Source: Pseudomonadota bacterium
Lineage (GTDB): Bacteria > Pseudomonadota > Gammaproteobacteria > Acidiferrobacterales > UBA6901
DNA: 39,984 nucleotides
Reading direction: 5' to 3'
Assembly: GCA_021785795.1 (NCBI GenBank)
Contig: JAJYEK010000026.1
Span: forward strand, 1 to 39,984
Within the stretch, counting starts at the first letter, position 1. Each line of letters begins with the position of its first letter. Of this stretch, positions 23,267-33,569 are shown piece after piece. The translations under genes and the position numbers were made by a program. Under the pieces are notes generated by a model. The model ran no database searches. It was not told the DNA's origin and saw only the letters and a program-made list of their open reading frames with translations.

Positions 23267-24724
23267 TCAGCCGCGCACCGTCCTGGCCGAGCGGTACAAA
23301 TCGATATAGTGCTGTGCGCTCGAACGCCAGCTGAAGTCCTGCCGCATGCCGCAGGTGACCAGGCTGCGCCAGCGGTCCGTATCTCGGTACAGCGAAAGGG
23401 CGCGGGTCAGGGCCGCTGTCAGCGCGTCCGGACTGTCTCCGTCGAACACGATTCCCGTCGCCACGCCGGCCCGCAGGTTCGGTTCACTGGCATCGACCAC
23501 CGTGTCCGCAAGTCCCCCGACGCGCTTTACGATCGGTACGGTTCCGTAGCGCAGGCTGTACAGCTGATTGAGACCGCAGGGCTCGAACCGGGACGGCATC
23601 AGGAACATGTCGGCACCGCTCTCTATGCGGTGGGCGGCGGTTTCGTCATAGCCGATGCGCACCGCCACCCGGCCGGGATGGCGGGCAGCCAGTGCCCGCA
23701 GTGCGTCCTCGTAGTCGCGCTCGCCATTGCCCAGAAAAATGATCTGTGCTGACCCCCGCAGCAGATTAGGCGCCACGCGCAGGACCAGATCGATCCCCTT
23801 CTGTCGCACCAGCCGGCTCACCATGCCGATCAGAGGCGCCTGGCTGTCGTGGTCAAGGCCGTATTCGCGCTGCAGGGCGCGCTTGTTGTCGCGTTTGGCG
23901 CGGATCCGGCTGATGTCGTAGTTGTGGGCGATCCGGGGGTCGTGCTCCGGGTCCCATTCCCGGTCGTCGATGCCGTTGAGGATGCCGGCCAGGCGGTCTG
24001 CGCGGTGACGGAGCAGGCCGTCGAGGCCGAAGCCGAAGTCCGGGGTCTGGATTTCGCGCGCGTAGGTCGGACTTACCGTGTTCAGCATGTCGCTGTAGAC
24101 CAGACCTCCCTTAATGAACGACAGCCGGCCGTAGAATTCGAGCGAATCCAGTGTCCACAAGGATGGAGGCAGCCCCAGCCGTGCCAGCATGGACTGGTCG
24201 AACAGACCCTGGTAGGCCAGGTTGTGGATTGTGAAGACGGTAGCCGGCCGCTGCGGCGCATCCCGCATGAAAACCGGAGTGAGTCCGGTCTGCCAGTCGT
24301 TGGCATGGACCACGTCCGGCCGCCACGAACCCCCTCCCTCGCCGAGCGCGAGCGAGGCGGCAACGCGCGCGAGCAGTGCGAAGCGTTCGGCATTGTCTTC
24401 CCAGGGGTGTCCCAGCGGATCGAGATAGGGTCCGCCCGCGCGGTCATAGGCCGGAGGATAGTCGACGAGCCAGGTCACAATCCCGGTTCCCGGAAGACGG
24501 CTCTCGAGCACCTGGACCGGTGCCACGAGCTGCGGCAGGGTCAGCTGTGCCACGATCCCGGAAGTGCCGGCGCGCTCCGGGACCGTGCGATACGCCGGCA
24601 ACAGCAGGCGCACATCACATCCCAATGCCTGGAGTGCTGCAGGAAGGCTGCCGCTGACGTCGCCGAGTCCGCCGGTCTTGATCAGAGGGTGCGCTTCGCT
24701 GGTGACGAACAGGACTTTGAGCAT
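23267..24724 (-). CDS. glgA: Glycogen synthase (ADP-glucose), GT5
   Basis: 485 residues, transfers glucose from ADP-glucose to the non-reducing end of alpha-1,4-glucan. GT-B fold: the N-terminal KTGGLGDV loop (K16) binds ADP-glucose; HANDWQTGL and GLVYSDMLNTVSPTYAREI lie in the first domain; the C-terminal domain has GMVSRLVRQKG and MPSRFEPCGLNQLYSLRYG with the catalytic glutamate. Length matches bacterial GlgA (about 477). ATG 24724 has only a poor ribosome site. Divergent from glgC across a 298-base shared promoter region. Confidence 0.97.
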   Translation of the reverse strand: MLKVLFVTSEAHPLIKTGGLGDVSGSLPAALQALGCDVRLLLPAYRTVPERAGTSGIVAQLTLPQLVAPVQVLESRLPGTGIVTWLVDYPPAYDRAGGPYLDPLGHPWEDNAERFALLARVAASLALGEGGGSWRPDVVHANDWQTGLTPVFMRDAPQRPATVFTIHNLAYQGLFDQSMLARLGLPPSLWTLDSLEFYGRLSFIKGGLVYSDMLNTVSPTYAREIQTPDFGFGLDGLLRHRADRLAGILNGIDDREWDPEHDPRIAHNYDISRIRAKRDNKRALQREYGLDHDSQAPLIGMVSRLVRQKGIDLVLRVAPNLLRGSAQIIFLGNGERDYEDALRALAARHPGRVAVRIGYDETAAHRIESGADMFLMPSRFEPCGLNQLYSLRYGTVPIVKRVGGLADTVVDASEPNLRAGVATGIVFDGDSPDALTAALTRALSLYRDTDRWRSLVTCGMRQDFSWRSSAQHYIDLYRSARTVRG

Positions 24725-25022
24725 TTTCGGTTTCGAGGTGATTTCCGGAGCGCAGTGTGCAGTGTACCTGAGGGGCTGTTGCGTTATCTACGCCGTGTCT
24801 TCCGTAAACAGATGCGGGACTGAGCAGCGGACGAGTAGCAGCGGGTTGTATGCCCCACCCCCTTGATGGGCACGCAGAGAGTCCCAATTTGTGTTTCAAT
24901 AGGGGTAACTTGATTGGATCTTGGGTGCACAGGCCGGGCGGGATGCCAACCGTGGCCGGGAAGCCGGAATCGCCGGCGTGGATGCACACGGGTGTCACAC
25001 ACCGAAACAGGGAACTGAACGG
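24725..25022. other. Divergent regulatory region glgA/glgC
   Basis: 298 bases with no gene. It must drive glgA leftwards and glgC rightwards. AT-richer patches lie around 24780-24812 and 24888-24918, but I cannot assign hexamers with confidence. Confidence 0.5.
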
Positions 25023-26291
25023 ATGATCAAAGAGAGTAGTGCGCGGTTTGTTAGCCGGCTCACCCGCGATACGCTGGCGCTGATTCTGGCCGGTGGGCGC
25101 GGCAGCCGCCTCAAGCAGTTGACGGAGTGGCGCGTCAAGCCGGCCGTGCCCTTCGGCGGCAAGTTCCGCATCATCGATTTTCCGCTGTCCAACTGCATCA
25201 ATTCCGGTATCCGCCGTATTGGTGTCCTCACCCAGTACAAATCGCACTCCCTGATCCAGCATATCCAGAAGGGCTGGGGGTTCCTGCGCGGGGAGTTCGG
25301 CGAATTCGTCGAGCTGCTGCCGGCACAGCAGCGGATCGAGACGTCCTGGTATCTCGGCACCGCCAATGCCGTGTACCAGAACCTGGATATCATCCGCAAT
25401 CATAATCCGAGCTACGTGCTGATTCTGGCCGGCGACCACATCTACAAAATGGATTACGGTCCCATGGTGGCGTGGCATCTCGAACACAACGCCGACCTGA
25501 CGGTGGGCTGCATTGAAGTGCCACTCGAGCGTGCCAGCGCGTTCGGGGTGATAGATGTGGACCCCGATGCCCGGGTGACACGCTTCCTGGAGAAGCCTGC
25601 GAATCCGCAACCCATGGCGGGACGCACCGATGTCTCCCTGGTTTCCATGGGCATCTACGTATTCAATACCGATTTCCTGTACGAGCAGCTCATACGCGAC
25701 GCCGATGTCCGGGACTCCAGCCATGACTTTGCCAAAGACATCATTCCTCCGGCCATCGGACGCTATCGCGTGGTGGCCTACCCGTTCCGCGATGTCCAGA
25801 ACGGGCGGCAGGCTTACTGGCGCGACGTCGGAACCGTGGATGCGTTCTGGGAGGCCAACATGGAATTGATCGGTCTGACGCCGGAACTCAATCTGTACGA
25901 CGAGGAATGGCCGATCTGGACCTACCAGGAGCAGTTGCCTCCGGCCAAGTTCGTGTTCGACTTTGACGACCGCCGCGGCATGGCCGTGGATTCGATGGTT
26001 TCGGGCGGATGCATCATCTCTGGAGCCACGGTCCGGCATTCGCTGCTGTTCTCCAATGTGCATGTCGAGACCGGTGCCGTGCTGCAGGACGCAGTGGTGC
26101 TTCCGGATGTCACGGTCGGCGAGGGTTGCCGTCTTCGCCGCGCGGTCGTGGACCGGGGCTGCAACTTAAAGCCCGGAACCGTCGTCGGCGAGGATCCGGA
26201 CCAGGACAAGGCGCGATTTTACGTGACCCCCGGGGGGATCGCCCTGGTCACCGCTGAAATGCTCGGTCAGGGCCAGCACCATGTCCGCTGA
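25023..26291 (+). CDS. glgC: Glucose-1-phosphate adenylyltransferase
   Basis: 422 residues, makes ADP-glucose, the regulated step of bacterial glycogen synthesis. Motifs are [37 protein letters not shown] with the activator/substrate lysine and arginine, [25 protein letters not shown] with the catalytic aspartate, FLEKP, and [15 protein letters not shown] (glucose-1-P site), then a left-handed beta-helix C terminus. Length equals typical GlgC. Start ATG 25023 with a weak ribosome site. Its end overlaps the GH57 gene by 11 bases, so the two are co-translated. Confidence 0.97.
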   Translation: MIKESSARFVSRLTRDTLALILAGGRGSRLKQLTEWRVKPAVPFGGKFRIIDFPLSNCINSGIRRIGVLTQYKSHSLIQHIQKGWGFLRGEFGEFVELLPAQQRIETSWYLGTANAVYQNLDIIRNHNPSYVLILAGDHIYKMDYGPMVAWHLEHNADLTVGCIEVPLERASAFGVIDVDPDARVTRFLEKPANPQPMAGRTDVSLVSMGIYVFNTDFLYEQLIRDADVRDSSHDFAKDIIPPAIGRYRVVAYPFRDVQNGRQAYWRDVGTVDAFWEANMELIGLTPELNLYDEEWPIWTYQEQLPPAKFVFDFDDRRGMAVDSMVSGGCIISGATVRHSLLFSNVHVETGAVLQDAVVLPDVTVGEGCRLRRAVVDRGCNLKPGTVVGEDPDQDKARFYVTPGGIALVTAEMLGQGQHHVR

Positions 26292-28008
26292 GACACGCCT
26301 GCGGGTCGTGCTGTGCTGGCACATGCATCAGCCGCAATATCGCGATCTGATCGGGGGTGAATACCGCCTGCCGTGGACCTACCTGCACGCGATCAAGGAT
26401 TATGTCGACATGGCGGCGCACCTGGAAGCTACACCCCATGCGCGTGCGGTCGTAAATTTCGCGCCGCTGGTGCTCGAGCAAATCGACGACTATGCGCGTC
26501 AGGTCGATGGATTCCTCAACAACGGTCTGGCGATCCGCGACCCGCTGCTGGCAGCGCTGGCCGCCGCCGCCCTGCCTTCGGATGCCGATTCGCGTCTGCA
26601 TCTGGTCAAGGCCTCCCTGCGTGCCAACCGCCAGCGCATCATCGAGCGGTTTCCGGCGTTCCGCCGGCTGGCAGAAATGGGCGACTGGCTGGTCGCTCAC
26701 CCCGGGGCGATCGGCTATGTGAGCGACCAGTTTCTCGCGGACATCGTGACCTGGTACCACCTCGGCTGGCTTGCCGAGAATGTGCGACGCCAAGATACGC
26801 GTGTCCAGCAGCTGATGACCAAGAACGAGGGGTTCACGCTGCACGAACGGCGCCAGCTGCTGGAGATCGTCTCCGGGCTGCTGTCTGGGGTCATCGGGCG
26901 CTACCGGCGTCTGGCCGAGTCAGGACGGATCGAACTCTCGGTGACTCCGTACGCGCATCCGATCATTCCGCTGCTGCTCGATTTCGGCGTAGCGCGCGAA
27001 GCGATACCCGACGTACGACTGCCGCTTCTGGATCGCTACCCCGGTGGCGATGAACGGGCGCGATGGCATATCGAGCAGGCGATCTCCGTGTTTCAGGAGC
27101 ACTTCGGATTCCGTCCGTCCGGCTGCTGGCCTGCCGAGGGCGGGGTCAGTGCCGCCACGCTGGAGTTGCTGGCGTCCGCCGGGTTCCGCTGGACTGCGAG
27201 CGGGGAGGGGGTGTTGCGCAACAGCCTGTCCCGGTCCGAGGCCGCACCGCAGGCCGGTGCCGCGGCAAACGGGGCCCAGCCGCCATCCTCCTGCCTGCAC
27301 CGCAGCTATCAGCTTGCCGCCAATCCGATCCGTTGCTTCTTCCGGGACGACGGGTTATCGGATCTCATCGGCTTCACCTATTCCGACTGGGCAGCAGACG
27401 ATGCAGTCGCTAATCTGGTGCATCATCTGGAAAACATTGCTGCCGCCTGCAGTCCCGAATCCGGTGCGGTGGCCTCGATCATCATGGACGGGGAAAACGC
27501 CTGGGAGCATTATCCGGAAAACGGGTTCTATTTTCTAAGCGCGTTGTATGAGCGCCTGTCTGCGCATCCGCAGTTCGAGTTGACCACGTTCTCCGCGTGT
27601 CTGGACGCCGCTCCCGTGATTCTTCCTGTCCTTACGGCGGGCAGCTGGGTCTACGGGACTTTTTCGACCTGGATCGGACATTCGGAAAAGAACCGGGGAT
27701 GGGACATGCTGGGTGACGCCAAGCGTGCCTTCGACGCCGCGGTCTCCGCGGGGCGGCTGAGCGGCGAGCTGCTGCAGGTCGCTGAGCGCCAGCTCGCGGT
27801 CTGCGAGGGCTCCGACTGGTTCTGGTGGTTTGGCGATGACAACCCGGCCGAAACCGTGACCGATTTCGACAGCATGTACCGGATGCATCTGGCCAACCTG
27901 TACCAGCGGATCGGCGAGGAGCCGCCCCAGTACCTGTCGCAGGCCTTTACCCGGGGAGGCGGCACGCCCGTACACGGTGGTGTGATGCGTCCGGGAAGGC
28001 AGACCTAG
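26281..28008 (+). CDS. GH57 alpha-amylase-type glycoside hydrolase
   Basis: 575 residues; a second, different GH57 protein. It begins [14 protein letters not shown], as in 4-alpha-glucanotransferase/alpha-amylase and amylopullulanase members. The predicted nucleophile is E286 in CWPAEGGVS and the acid/base D403 in [29 protein letters not shown] and [15 protein letters not shown] form the conserved end. It has no signal peptide, so it acts on internal glycogen or maltodextrins. It overlaps glgC by 11 bases and is followed by malQ after 66 bases, forming glgC-GH57-malQ. Hydrolysis, transglycosylation and debranching cannot be told apart by eye. Confidence 0.87.
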   Translation: MSAETRLRVVLCWHMHQPQYRDLIGGEYRLPWTYLHAIKDYVDMAAHLEATPHARAVVNFAPLVLEQIDDYARQVDGFLNNGLAIRDPLLAALAAAALPSDADSRLHLVKASLRANRQRIIERFPAFRRLAEMGDWLVAHPGAIGYVSDQFLADIVTWYHLGWLAENVRRQDTRVQQLMTKNEGFTLHERRQLLEIVSGLLSGVIGRYRRLAESGRIELSVTPYAHPIIPLLLDFGVAREAIPDVRLPLLDRYPGGDERARWHIEQAISVFQEHFGFRPSGCWPAEGGVSAATLELLASAGFRWTASGEGVLRNSLSRSEAAPQAGAAANGAQPPSSCLHRSYQLAANPIRCFFRDDGLSDLIGFTYSDWAADDAVANLVHHLENIAAACSPESGAVASIIMDGENAWEHYPENGFYFLSALYERLSAHPQFELTTFSACLDAAPVILPVLTAGSWVYGTFSTWIGHSEKNRGWDMLGDAKRAFDAAVSAGRLSGELLQVAERQLAVCEGSDWFWWFGDDNPAETVTDFDSMYRMHLANLYQRIGEEPPQYLSQAFTRGGGTPVHGGVMRPGRQT

Positions 28009-28074
28009 AGCGCTGCGCGCCTGCACGGCCGGGAGTACGACGCCGGCCCAGCGGGCCGGAGACCCTGGCAGGCG

Positions 28075-29571
28075 ATGAATTCCGCTTCCGAAGTTCCGAA
28101 TCCAGGCCCAAAGGACCCGCTCCTCGAGCGGCGCCGCGCCGGGGTGCTCCTGCACCCGAGTTCGCTGCCGGGCGAGGGGGCGGGTGGCACGCTGGGCCCT
28201 GATGCGCATCGGTTCCTGGATGTGCTGGCCGAAGGCGGCATGTCGGTGTGGCAGATGCTGCCACTCGGCCCCACCCATGAGGATCGTTCGCCGTATCAGT
28301 GCTTGTCGGTGCATGCCGGTGATCCGGGCCTCATCAGCCGCGGTCTTCTGGAACAATGGGGATGGCTCGACGCGGGTGTCGCTGGTCCCGCGGAGCCGTG
28401 GCTGGCGCGGGCGCAGGCGGAATTCGAGCGGGGCGCGGGCGCATCCGAGCGTCTGGCGCTGGACTATTTCGTCGGCGCCCACCGCCACTGGTTGGAGGAC
28501 TATGCGCTGTACCAGGCGCTGCGCCAGGAGCAAGGCGGGCGGCCGTGGTGGCTGTGGCCCCAGGCGCTGCGGGACCGGCAGCCGGAGGCGCTGGGCCGGG
28601 CGCGCGACCGGCTGGCCGCCGCCATCGCCCGGGTGCGCTTCGAGCAGTTCGTATTTTTCCGGCAATGGCAGGAACTGCGGCAGCATGCCGCACAGCGCGA
28701 CATTCTGCTGTTCGGCGATGCGCCGATTTTCGTGGCCCAGGACAGTGCTGACGTGTGGGTCTACAGGCACTATTTCGCGCTGGACGAGCAGGGCCAGCCA
28801 CGTACCGTGGCGGGCGTACCGCCGGACTATTTTTCCAAGACCGGCCAGCGTTGGGGCAATCCGCTCTACCAGTGGGAGGAGATGCGCAGGGACGGTTTCC
28901 GCTGGTGGCGCGATCGACTGCGCACCCAGCTGGCGTTGTTCGACCTGCTGCGTATCGACCACTTCCGCGGTTTCGAATCTTACTGGGAGATTCCCGCGGA
29001 AGATCCCACTGCTGTCAACGGTCGCTGGGTAAAGGCGCCTGGCGAGGCGCTCTTTCAGGCCTTTCGTGAGGAGTTTGGACGGTTACCGCTCGTGGCCGAG
29101 GATCTGGGGTACATCACCGAGGAAGTCCGCGCGCTGCGTGACATGTTTTCGCTGCCGGGGATGCGCGTGCTGCAGTTCGCCTTTGACGGCGGTCCCGACA
29201 ACCCGTATTTGCCCCACCGCCATGAAGTCAATGCCGTGGTCTATACCGGTACGCACGACAATGATACGACGCTTGCCTGGTATGACACGCTCTCAGACAA
29301 CCAGCAGTCGTACGTTGTCGACTATCTCGGGGCGCCTGCAGACCCGATGCCTTGGTCACTGATACGGGCGGCACTCGGGTCCGTGGCGGTCCTGGCAGTG
29401 CTCCCGATGCAGGATGTGCTGGCGCTCGGAACCGGAAACCGCATGAACACCCCGGGTACCATCACCGACAACTGGCAATGGCGCTTCACCTGGGATCAGC
29501 TGACAACGCAGACCGTCACTCGGCTGCGCCATCTGGCGCGGCTGTACGGGCGGGCGGCAGACGACCGCTAG
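28075..29571 (+). CDS. malQ: 4-alpha-glucanotransferase (amylomaltase), GH77
   Basis: 498 residues; moves maltodextrin segments between chains and releases glucose. It has the GH77 start RRAGVLLHPSSLPG...GTLGPDAHRFLD, then SPYQCLSVHAGDP. The catalytic residues fall almost exactly as in Thermus aquaticus amylomaltase (D293, E340, D395): D295 in LRIDHFRGF, E342 in VAEDLGY and D395 in THDND. The short form without the long E. coli N-terminal domain fits the Thermus-like type. Last gene of glgC-GH57-malQ, and convergent with glgP. Confidence 0.95.
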   Translation: MNSASEVPNPGPKDPLLERRRAGVLLHPSSLPGEGAGGTLGPDAHRFLDVLAEGGMSVWQMLPLGPTHEDRSPYQCLSVHAGDPGLISRGLLEQWGWLDAGVAGPAEPWLARAQAEFERGAGASERLALDYFVGAHRHWLEDYALYQALRQEQGGRPWWLWPQALRDRQPEALGRARDRLAAAIARVRFEQFVFFRQWQELRQHAAQRDILLFGDAPIFVAQDSADVWVYRHYFALDEQGQPRTVAGVPPDYFSKTGQRWGNPLYQWEEMRRDGFRWWRDRLRTQLALFDLLRIDHFRGFESYWEIPAEDPTAVNGRWVKAPGEALFQAFREEFGRLPLVAEDLGYITEEVRALRDMFSLPGMRVLQFAFDGGPDNPYLPHRHEVNAVVYTGTHDNDTTLAWYDTLSDNQQSYVVDYLGAPADPMPWSLIRAALGSVAVLAVLPMQDVLALGTGNRMNTPGTITDNWQWRFTWDQLTTQTVTRLRHLARLYGRAADDR

Positions 29572-29574
29572 TCT

Positions 29575-29598
29575 CTCCGTCGGCCGCGCTGACGGGAG
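29575..29598. terminator. Possible bidirectional hairpin between malQ and glgP
   Basis: CTCCGTC (29575-29581) pairs with GACGGGAG (29591-29598) with one bulged base in the 39-base convergent gap. No T-run on either strand, so efficiency is doubtful. Confidence 0.3.
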
Positions 29599-29610
29599 CC
29601 GCTTCCCGGA

Positions 29611-32205
29611 TCACAGCCACAGCATGCAGCCGGTTTCGAAGCGGTGCGCCAGCGCTGGATGGAACGGGAACATGCGTATCTTGTAGCATTGCTGGCCGGC
29701 CAAGGTCGGCCTCAGGTCAAGGCGGAACAGGGTCTCGCCCGCGGTCGGGGACTCGTCGGGGCTGAAGATGTACCCGTGACGGGTGATGAACTCCCCCTCT
29801 TCCGACAGGGTTCCCACCAGGCACTCCAGCAGGACGTCGTCGGCGCGCAGCTCCTGCAGTTTCACCGCGAGGCGGATGTTGAGCGAATTCCCGGACCGGA
29901 TTTCGGACGGGGCCGTGTCGAGCCGCCGCATGGTTACGAGCGGCCAGGAACCGTGGACCCGCCTTTTCCATTCAGCCACGTCCCGGGCCCGGGCAAATTC
30001 GTTTGCCGCCAGCACGAGCGCCTGCTTTCTTGCCCGCCCGTAGTACTTGCGCATGTAGTCCATCACCATGCGCTCGGCATTGAATCGCGGCAGCAGCGAC
30101 TTCATCGACTCCTTGGACTTGCGGACCCAGCCCTCCGGATAACCGTTGCCGTTGCGGTTGTAGTAAAGCGGTATGACCTGCTTCTCGAGTATGTCGAGCA
30201 GCTCCTGGCCTTCCTCGCGGTCGCGATAGCCGGGCTCGAATTCCGGTCCGTGCGGCGTGATGGCCCAGCCGTTCGAACCGTTGTAGCCCTCGCCCCACCA
30301 GCCATCGAGCACGCTCAGGTTGATCACTCCGTTGATGCCGGCTTTCTGTCCAGACGTTCCGCTCGCCTCCAGCGGATACTCGGGCGTATTGACCCACACA
30401 TCGACCCCGGTTACCAGCTTGCGGGCAAGCGCCAGATCGTAGTTCTCGAGGAGGATGATCTTGCCCTCAAATTCGGGGCGGCGCGAGAATTCGTGGATGA
30501 GTTTGATGAACTGCTGGCTCGGCTTGTCGTTGGGGTGGGCCTTGCCGGCAAAAATCAGCAGCACCGGATGGTCCGGGTCATTCAGCAGGCGCGCAAGGCG
30601 CTGCGGATCCGAAAACAACAGCGTGGCGCGCTTGTACGTGGCAAAGCGCCGTGCAAATCCGACGACCAGCATGTCGGTCTGGTGCGGAGAGAGGCGCTGT
30701 GTCAGCCGCTCGATCAGGGTCTGGCTGCAGCCGGTGCGCCGCAGCTGCGAAATGGTACGACGCTTCGTTTCCATCAACAGCTCGGCCCGCAGAGACTGCA
30801 GCGTGCTCCAGTAGCTGTGATCGGGAATGCCGTCGATGCACTGCCAGTATTCCTCGTTGAGCAGCTCGTTGCGCCAGCCGCTGCCGAAGCGCATGTCGAA
30901 CAGGTTGATCCACTCGCGCGCCAGGAACGTCGGCACGTGCACGCCGTTGGTCACGTAGCCGATCGGATTTTCGGCAGGCGGGATCTGCGGCCAGATGTAG
31001 CCTTCCATGCGCGATGCCACCTGACCGTGAATGCGGCTCACGCCGTTGTGATAGCGCGAGCCGCGCAGGGCGAGGGCGGTCTGATTGAATCCATCCGGAT
31101 TGGCCGGGCTGTTGCCGAGATCGAGGAACCGGTCCATGCCGATGCCCAGCTCATTCACGAAGTCCCGGAAATAGCTCGCCATCAGGCTATGTTCGAAGAT
31201 GTCGTGTCCGGCCGGAACCGGGGTGTGCGTGGTGAAAACCGTACCCGCGCCCACCAGCTCCAGCGTGCTGTCGAAATCGAGACCACGGCTGGTGTGGACG
31301 CGGCAACGCTCCAGAATCTGGAACGCTGCGTGGCCCTCGTTGATGTGCCATACACTGGGCGCAAGGCCGAGCGCGGCCAGCGCTCGCACGCCGCCGATGC
31401 CGAGGGCGATTTCCTGCTGGATGCGGGTGTGCACATCGCCGCCGTAGAGCTGGTAGGTGATCGAACGGTCGGCCTCGGCGTTATCCGGCAGGTCGCTGTC
31501 GAGCAGGTACAGGTTGATGTGTCCGGCCTTCGCTTTCCACACTTTCAGTACTACGCGCCGGCCGGGCAGATCGATATGCACATGGATCTCAGCGCCATCC
31601 GGACCGATTGCCGGGACGATCGGCAGATCGTCGAAGTTTGTAGGCACGTAGTGCGCCACCTGATTGCCGAGGGCATCGATGGTCTGGGTGAAGTAGCCCT
31701 GGCGGTACAGCAGGCCAACGGCAACGAACGGGATTCCGAGATCGCTCGCCGCCTTGCAGTAGTCTCCGGCAAGGATGCCGAGGCCGCCGGAATAGATGTT
31801 GAAGCTCTCGTGGAATCCGAACTCGGCGCAGAAATACGCCACCAGATCATGCTTCGGATCGAGATAGTGCTCGATACCCGGGGCTACGTGCTGCTGGCCG
31901 TAGGTGTCGTAGGCCGAGAGTACACGGTTGTACTCCTCGATGAACACGCGGTCTTCGGCGGCCTCGTCCAGTCGGCCCTGCGATACCCGGCGTAGAAAAA
32001 CCTTGGGATTGTGTCCACAGTGGTCCCACAGCTCGGAGTCTAGGCGGTAGAATAGGCCCCGAACTCGCCGGTCCCAGCTGAACAACAGATCGTTGGCGAG
32101 CTCTCCGAGCCGCGCCAGGCGGGCAGGGATGGAGGGCTGGACCTCGATGGTGAAACAGGTGCCTGGCGCGGTAGCGTCTTTTGCTGGCTGTGGAGTTTGG
32201 CTCAT
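29611..32205 (-). CDS. glgP: Alpha-glucan (glycogen/maltodextrin) phosphorylase, GT35
   Basis: 864 residues; releases glucose-1-phosphate from alpha-1,4-glucans. The N-terminal part (about 20-130: ARLGELANDLLFSWDRRVRGLFYRL) is the DUF3417 domain of the short-type phosphorylase group, differing from E. coli GlgP/MalP. Then come YFCAEFGFHESFNIYSGGLG, HINEGHAAF, and the PLP site EASGTSGQKAGINGV, with lysine K621 holding the cofactor. ATG 32205 lacks a clear ribosome site. Its product can return to ADP-glucose via GlgC or enter glycolysis. tRNA-Leu lies 123 bases upstream on the same strand. Confidence 0.95.
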   Translation of the reverse strand: MSQTPQPAKDATAPGTCFTIEVQPSIPARLARLGELANDLLFSWDRRVRGLFYRLDSELWDHCGHNPKVFLRRVSQGRLDEAAEDRVFIEEYNRVLSAYDTYGQQHVAPGIEHYLDPKHDLVAYFCAEFGFHESFNIYSGGLGILAGDYCKAASDLGIPFVAVGLLYRQGYFTQTIDALGNQVAHYVPTNFDDLPIVPAIGPDGAEIHVHIDLPGRRVVLKVWKAKAGHINLYLLDSDLPDNAEADRSITYQLYGGDVHTRIQQEIALGIGGVRALAALGLAPSVWHINEGHAAFQILERCRVHTSRGLDFDSTLELVGAGTVFTTHTPVPAGHDIFEHSLMASYFRDFVNELGIGMDRFLDLGNSPANPDGFNQTALALRGSRYHNGVSRIHGQVASRMEGYIWPQIPPAENPIGYVTNGVHVPTFLAREWINLFDMRFGSGWRNELLNEEYWQCIDGIPDHSYWSTLQSLRAELLMETKRRTISQLRRTGCSQTLIERLTQRLSPHQTDMLVVGFARRFATYKRATLLFSDPQRLARLLNDPDHPVLLIFAGKAHPNDKPSQQFIKLIHEFSRRPEFEGKIILLENYDLALARKLVTGVDVWVNTPEYPLEASGTSGQKAGINGVINLSVLDGWWGEGYNGSNGWAITPHGPEFEPGYRDREEGQELLDILEKQVIPLYYNRNGNGYPEGWVRKSKESMKSLLPRFNAERMVMDYMRKYYGRARKQALVLAANEFARARDVAEWKRRVHGSWPLVTMRRLDTAPSEIRSGNSLNIRLAVKLQELRADDVLLECLVGTLSEEGEFITRHGYIFSPDESPTAGETLFRLDLRPTLAGQQCYKIRMFPFHPALAHRFETGCMLWL

Positions 32206-32328
32206 GGAGCTGGATTTATCGGAGCGGTCGGTCCGGGTTCAGATTCAGGTTTGATAACGGTGACGGCGGCCAGCCCTCCTGCGAGATCGGGTGTGCGACC
32301 ATGCCATGCCGTGTCTTGCAGGTTGATT

Positions 32329-32415
32329 TGGTACCGAGGGTCGGAATCGAACCGACACGGTGTCACCACCACCGGATTTTGAGTCCGGCGCGTCTACCAG
32401 TTCCGCCACCCCGGC
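32329..32415 (-). tRNA. tRNA-Leu (anticodon CAA)
   Basis: 87-base class II tRNA on the minus strand with an encoded CCA. The acceptor GCCGGGG pairs with CCTCGGT (two G-U pairs); the D arm has GGCGGAACTGGTAGACGC; the anticodon stem CCGGA/TCCGG closes loop CTCAAAA, giving CAA, which reads UUG (Leu). The long variable arm is TGGTGGTGACACCGTG; the T arm is TCGG-TTCGATT-CCGA. The anticodon arm context matches E. coli tRNA-Leu(CAA). Confidence 0.96.
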
Positions 32416-32428
32416 CTGCTGGAGCGGG

Positions 32429-32434
32429 AGTATA
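32429..32434 (-). promoter_or_regulatory. -10 element of tRNA-Leu
   Basis: The minus strand reads TATACT 13 bases upstream of the tRNA 5' end. No convincing -35 hexamer is at the right distance (best TGATCG), and the spacing to the mature end is short. It is a candidate only. Confidence 0.35.
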
Positions 32435-32516
32435 GCCATTCCGGCGGTCCGATCATAGGGCGGCCGCCGGTCCGCCAGGCCCGCGGAAAATGGGCTGCAG
32501 GATCTCTGGAAAAGGA

Positions 32517-33569
32517 ATGCGCAAGTCAGATTTTCATTTTGATCTGCCGGCAGGGCTCATTGCCCAAGAGCCGCCGGCGCAGCGCGGTGCGAGCCGCCTG
32601 CTGTTCCTCGATCGCGATGCCGGAACGGTGCGCGACCAGGTCTTCGCCGACCTGCCGCAGCTGTTGCGATCCGGGGACCTGCTGGTGGTCAACGACACCC
32701 GGGTCGTTCCGGCGCGCCTCCACGGCGTCAAGGACAGCGGCGGGCGGATCGAACTGCTAGTCGAGCGCGTGCTCGACGAGCGCCGATTTCTGGCGCAATG
32801 CCGCTCGAGCAAACCGCTGCGGATGCGGCAATCGCTGCACCTGGACGAGGGGGTGGTGGCGCGCATGGTGGGGTGCGAAGCGGACTTCTGCGAGCTTGAG
32901 ATCGAATCCGGGGGCACGGTCCACGATGTTCTTGACCGGATCGGGCATGTTCCCTTGCCGCCGTATATCCGTCGTGGCGACCGGCCGTCCGACCGGGAGC
33001 GCTATCAGACAGTGTATGCGCGCCGGCCCGGCGCAGTGGCAGCCCCGACTGCCGGCCTGCACTTCGATACAGGCATGATCGGGCGTCTGGGCGCGCTCGG
33101 AGTCGAGGTCGTCGCGGTGACGCTGCACGTCGGAGCCGGCACCTTCCAGCCGGTGCGGGTCGATGACCTGCGCGCGCACCGCATGCACCGTGAGCGTTTC
33201 GAGATCGGCGCGCAGGCAGCAGAGCGGATTAATGCCGCCCGCTCCGAACATCGCCGGGTGATCGCGGTAGGCACCACAGTGGTGCGCGCCCTCGAGAGTG
33301 CGTCGCGGGGGCGGGACGCGCCGGCTGGCAGCGCGGACGCGGTGGCGCCTTGCAGCGGCGAGACCGACATTTTTATCTACCCAGGGCACCGCTTCCGGGC
33401 GATCGATGGTCTGATTACGAACTTCCATCTGCCGGGGTCGACCCTGCTCATGCTGGTGTGCGCGTTTGCCGGTACCGGGCGGGTTCTGGCGGCCTATCGC
33501 CACGCAGTCGGCCAAGGCTACCGCTTTTTCAGCTACGGGGACGCCATGTTCATTGCCTCAATGTCCTGA
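32517..33569 (+). CDS. queA: S-adenosylmethionine:tRNA ribosyltransferase-isomerase
   Basis: 350 residues; moves the ribosyl part of AdoMet to preQ1 in tRNA, making epoxyqueuosine. Conserved are DFHFDLPAGLIAQEP, LLVVNDTRVVPARL, the central VPLPPYIRR, ERYQTVYA, PGAVAAPTAGLHF, VTLHVGAGTFQPVR, GTTVVRALES and the end FIYPGHRFRAIDGLITNFHLP. Its length is as in E. coli (356). ATG 32517 has GGAAAAGG upstream; an upstream in-frame start (32490) would add nine residues. First gene of the queA-tgt-yajC-secDF cluster. Confidence 0.97.
   Translation: MRKSDFHFDLPAGLIAQEPPAQRGASRLLFLDRDAGTVRDQVFADLPQLLRSGDLLVVNDTRVVPARLHGVKDSGGRIELLVERVLDERRFLAQCRSSKPLRMRQSLHLDEGVVARMVGCEADFCELEIESGGTVHDVLDRIGHVPLPPYIRRGDRPSDRERYQTVYARRPGAVAAPTAGLHFDTGMIGRLGALGVEVVAVTLHVGAGTFQPVRVDDLRAHRMHRERFEIGAQAAERINAARSEHRRVIAVGTTVVRALESASRGRDAPAGSADAVAPCSGETDIFIYPGHRFRAIDGLITNFHLPGSTLLMLVCAFAGTGRVLAAYRHAVGQGYRFFSYGDAMFIASMS

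Noticed and set aside
29644..31995. 783-residue open frame on the plus strand inside glgP
   Set aside because: It is the antisense shadow of glgP, whose motifs and PLP site are unmistakable; the long open frame is due to high GC.
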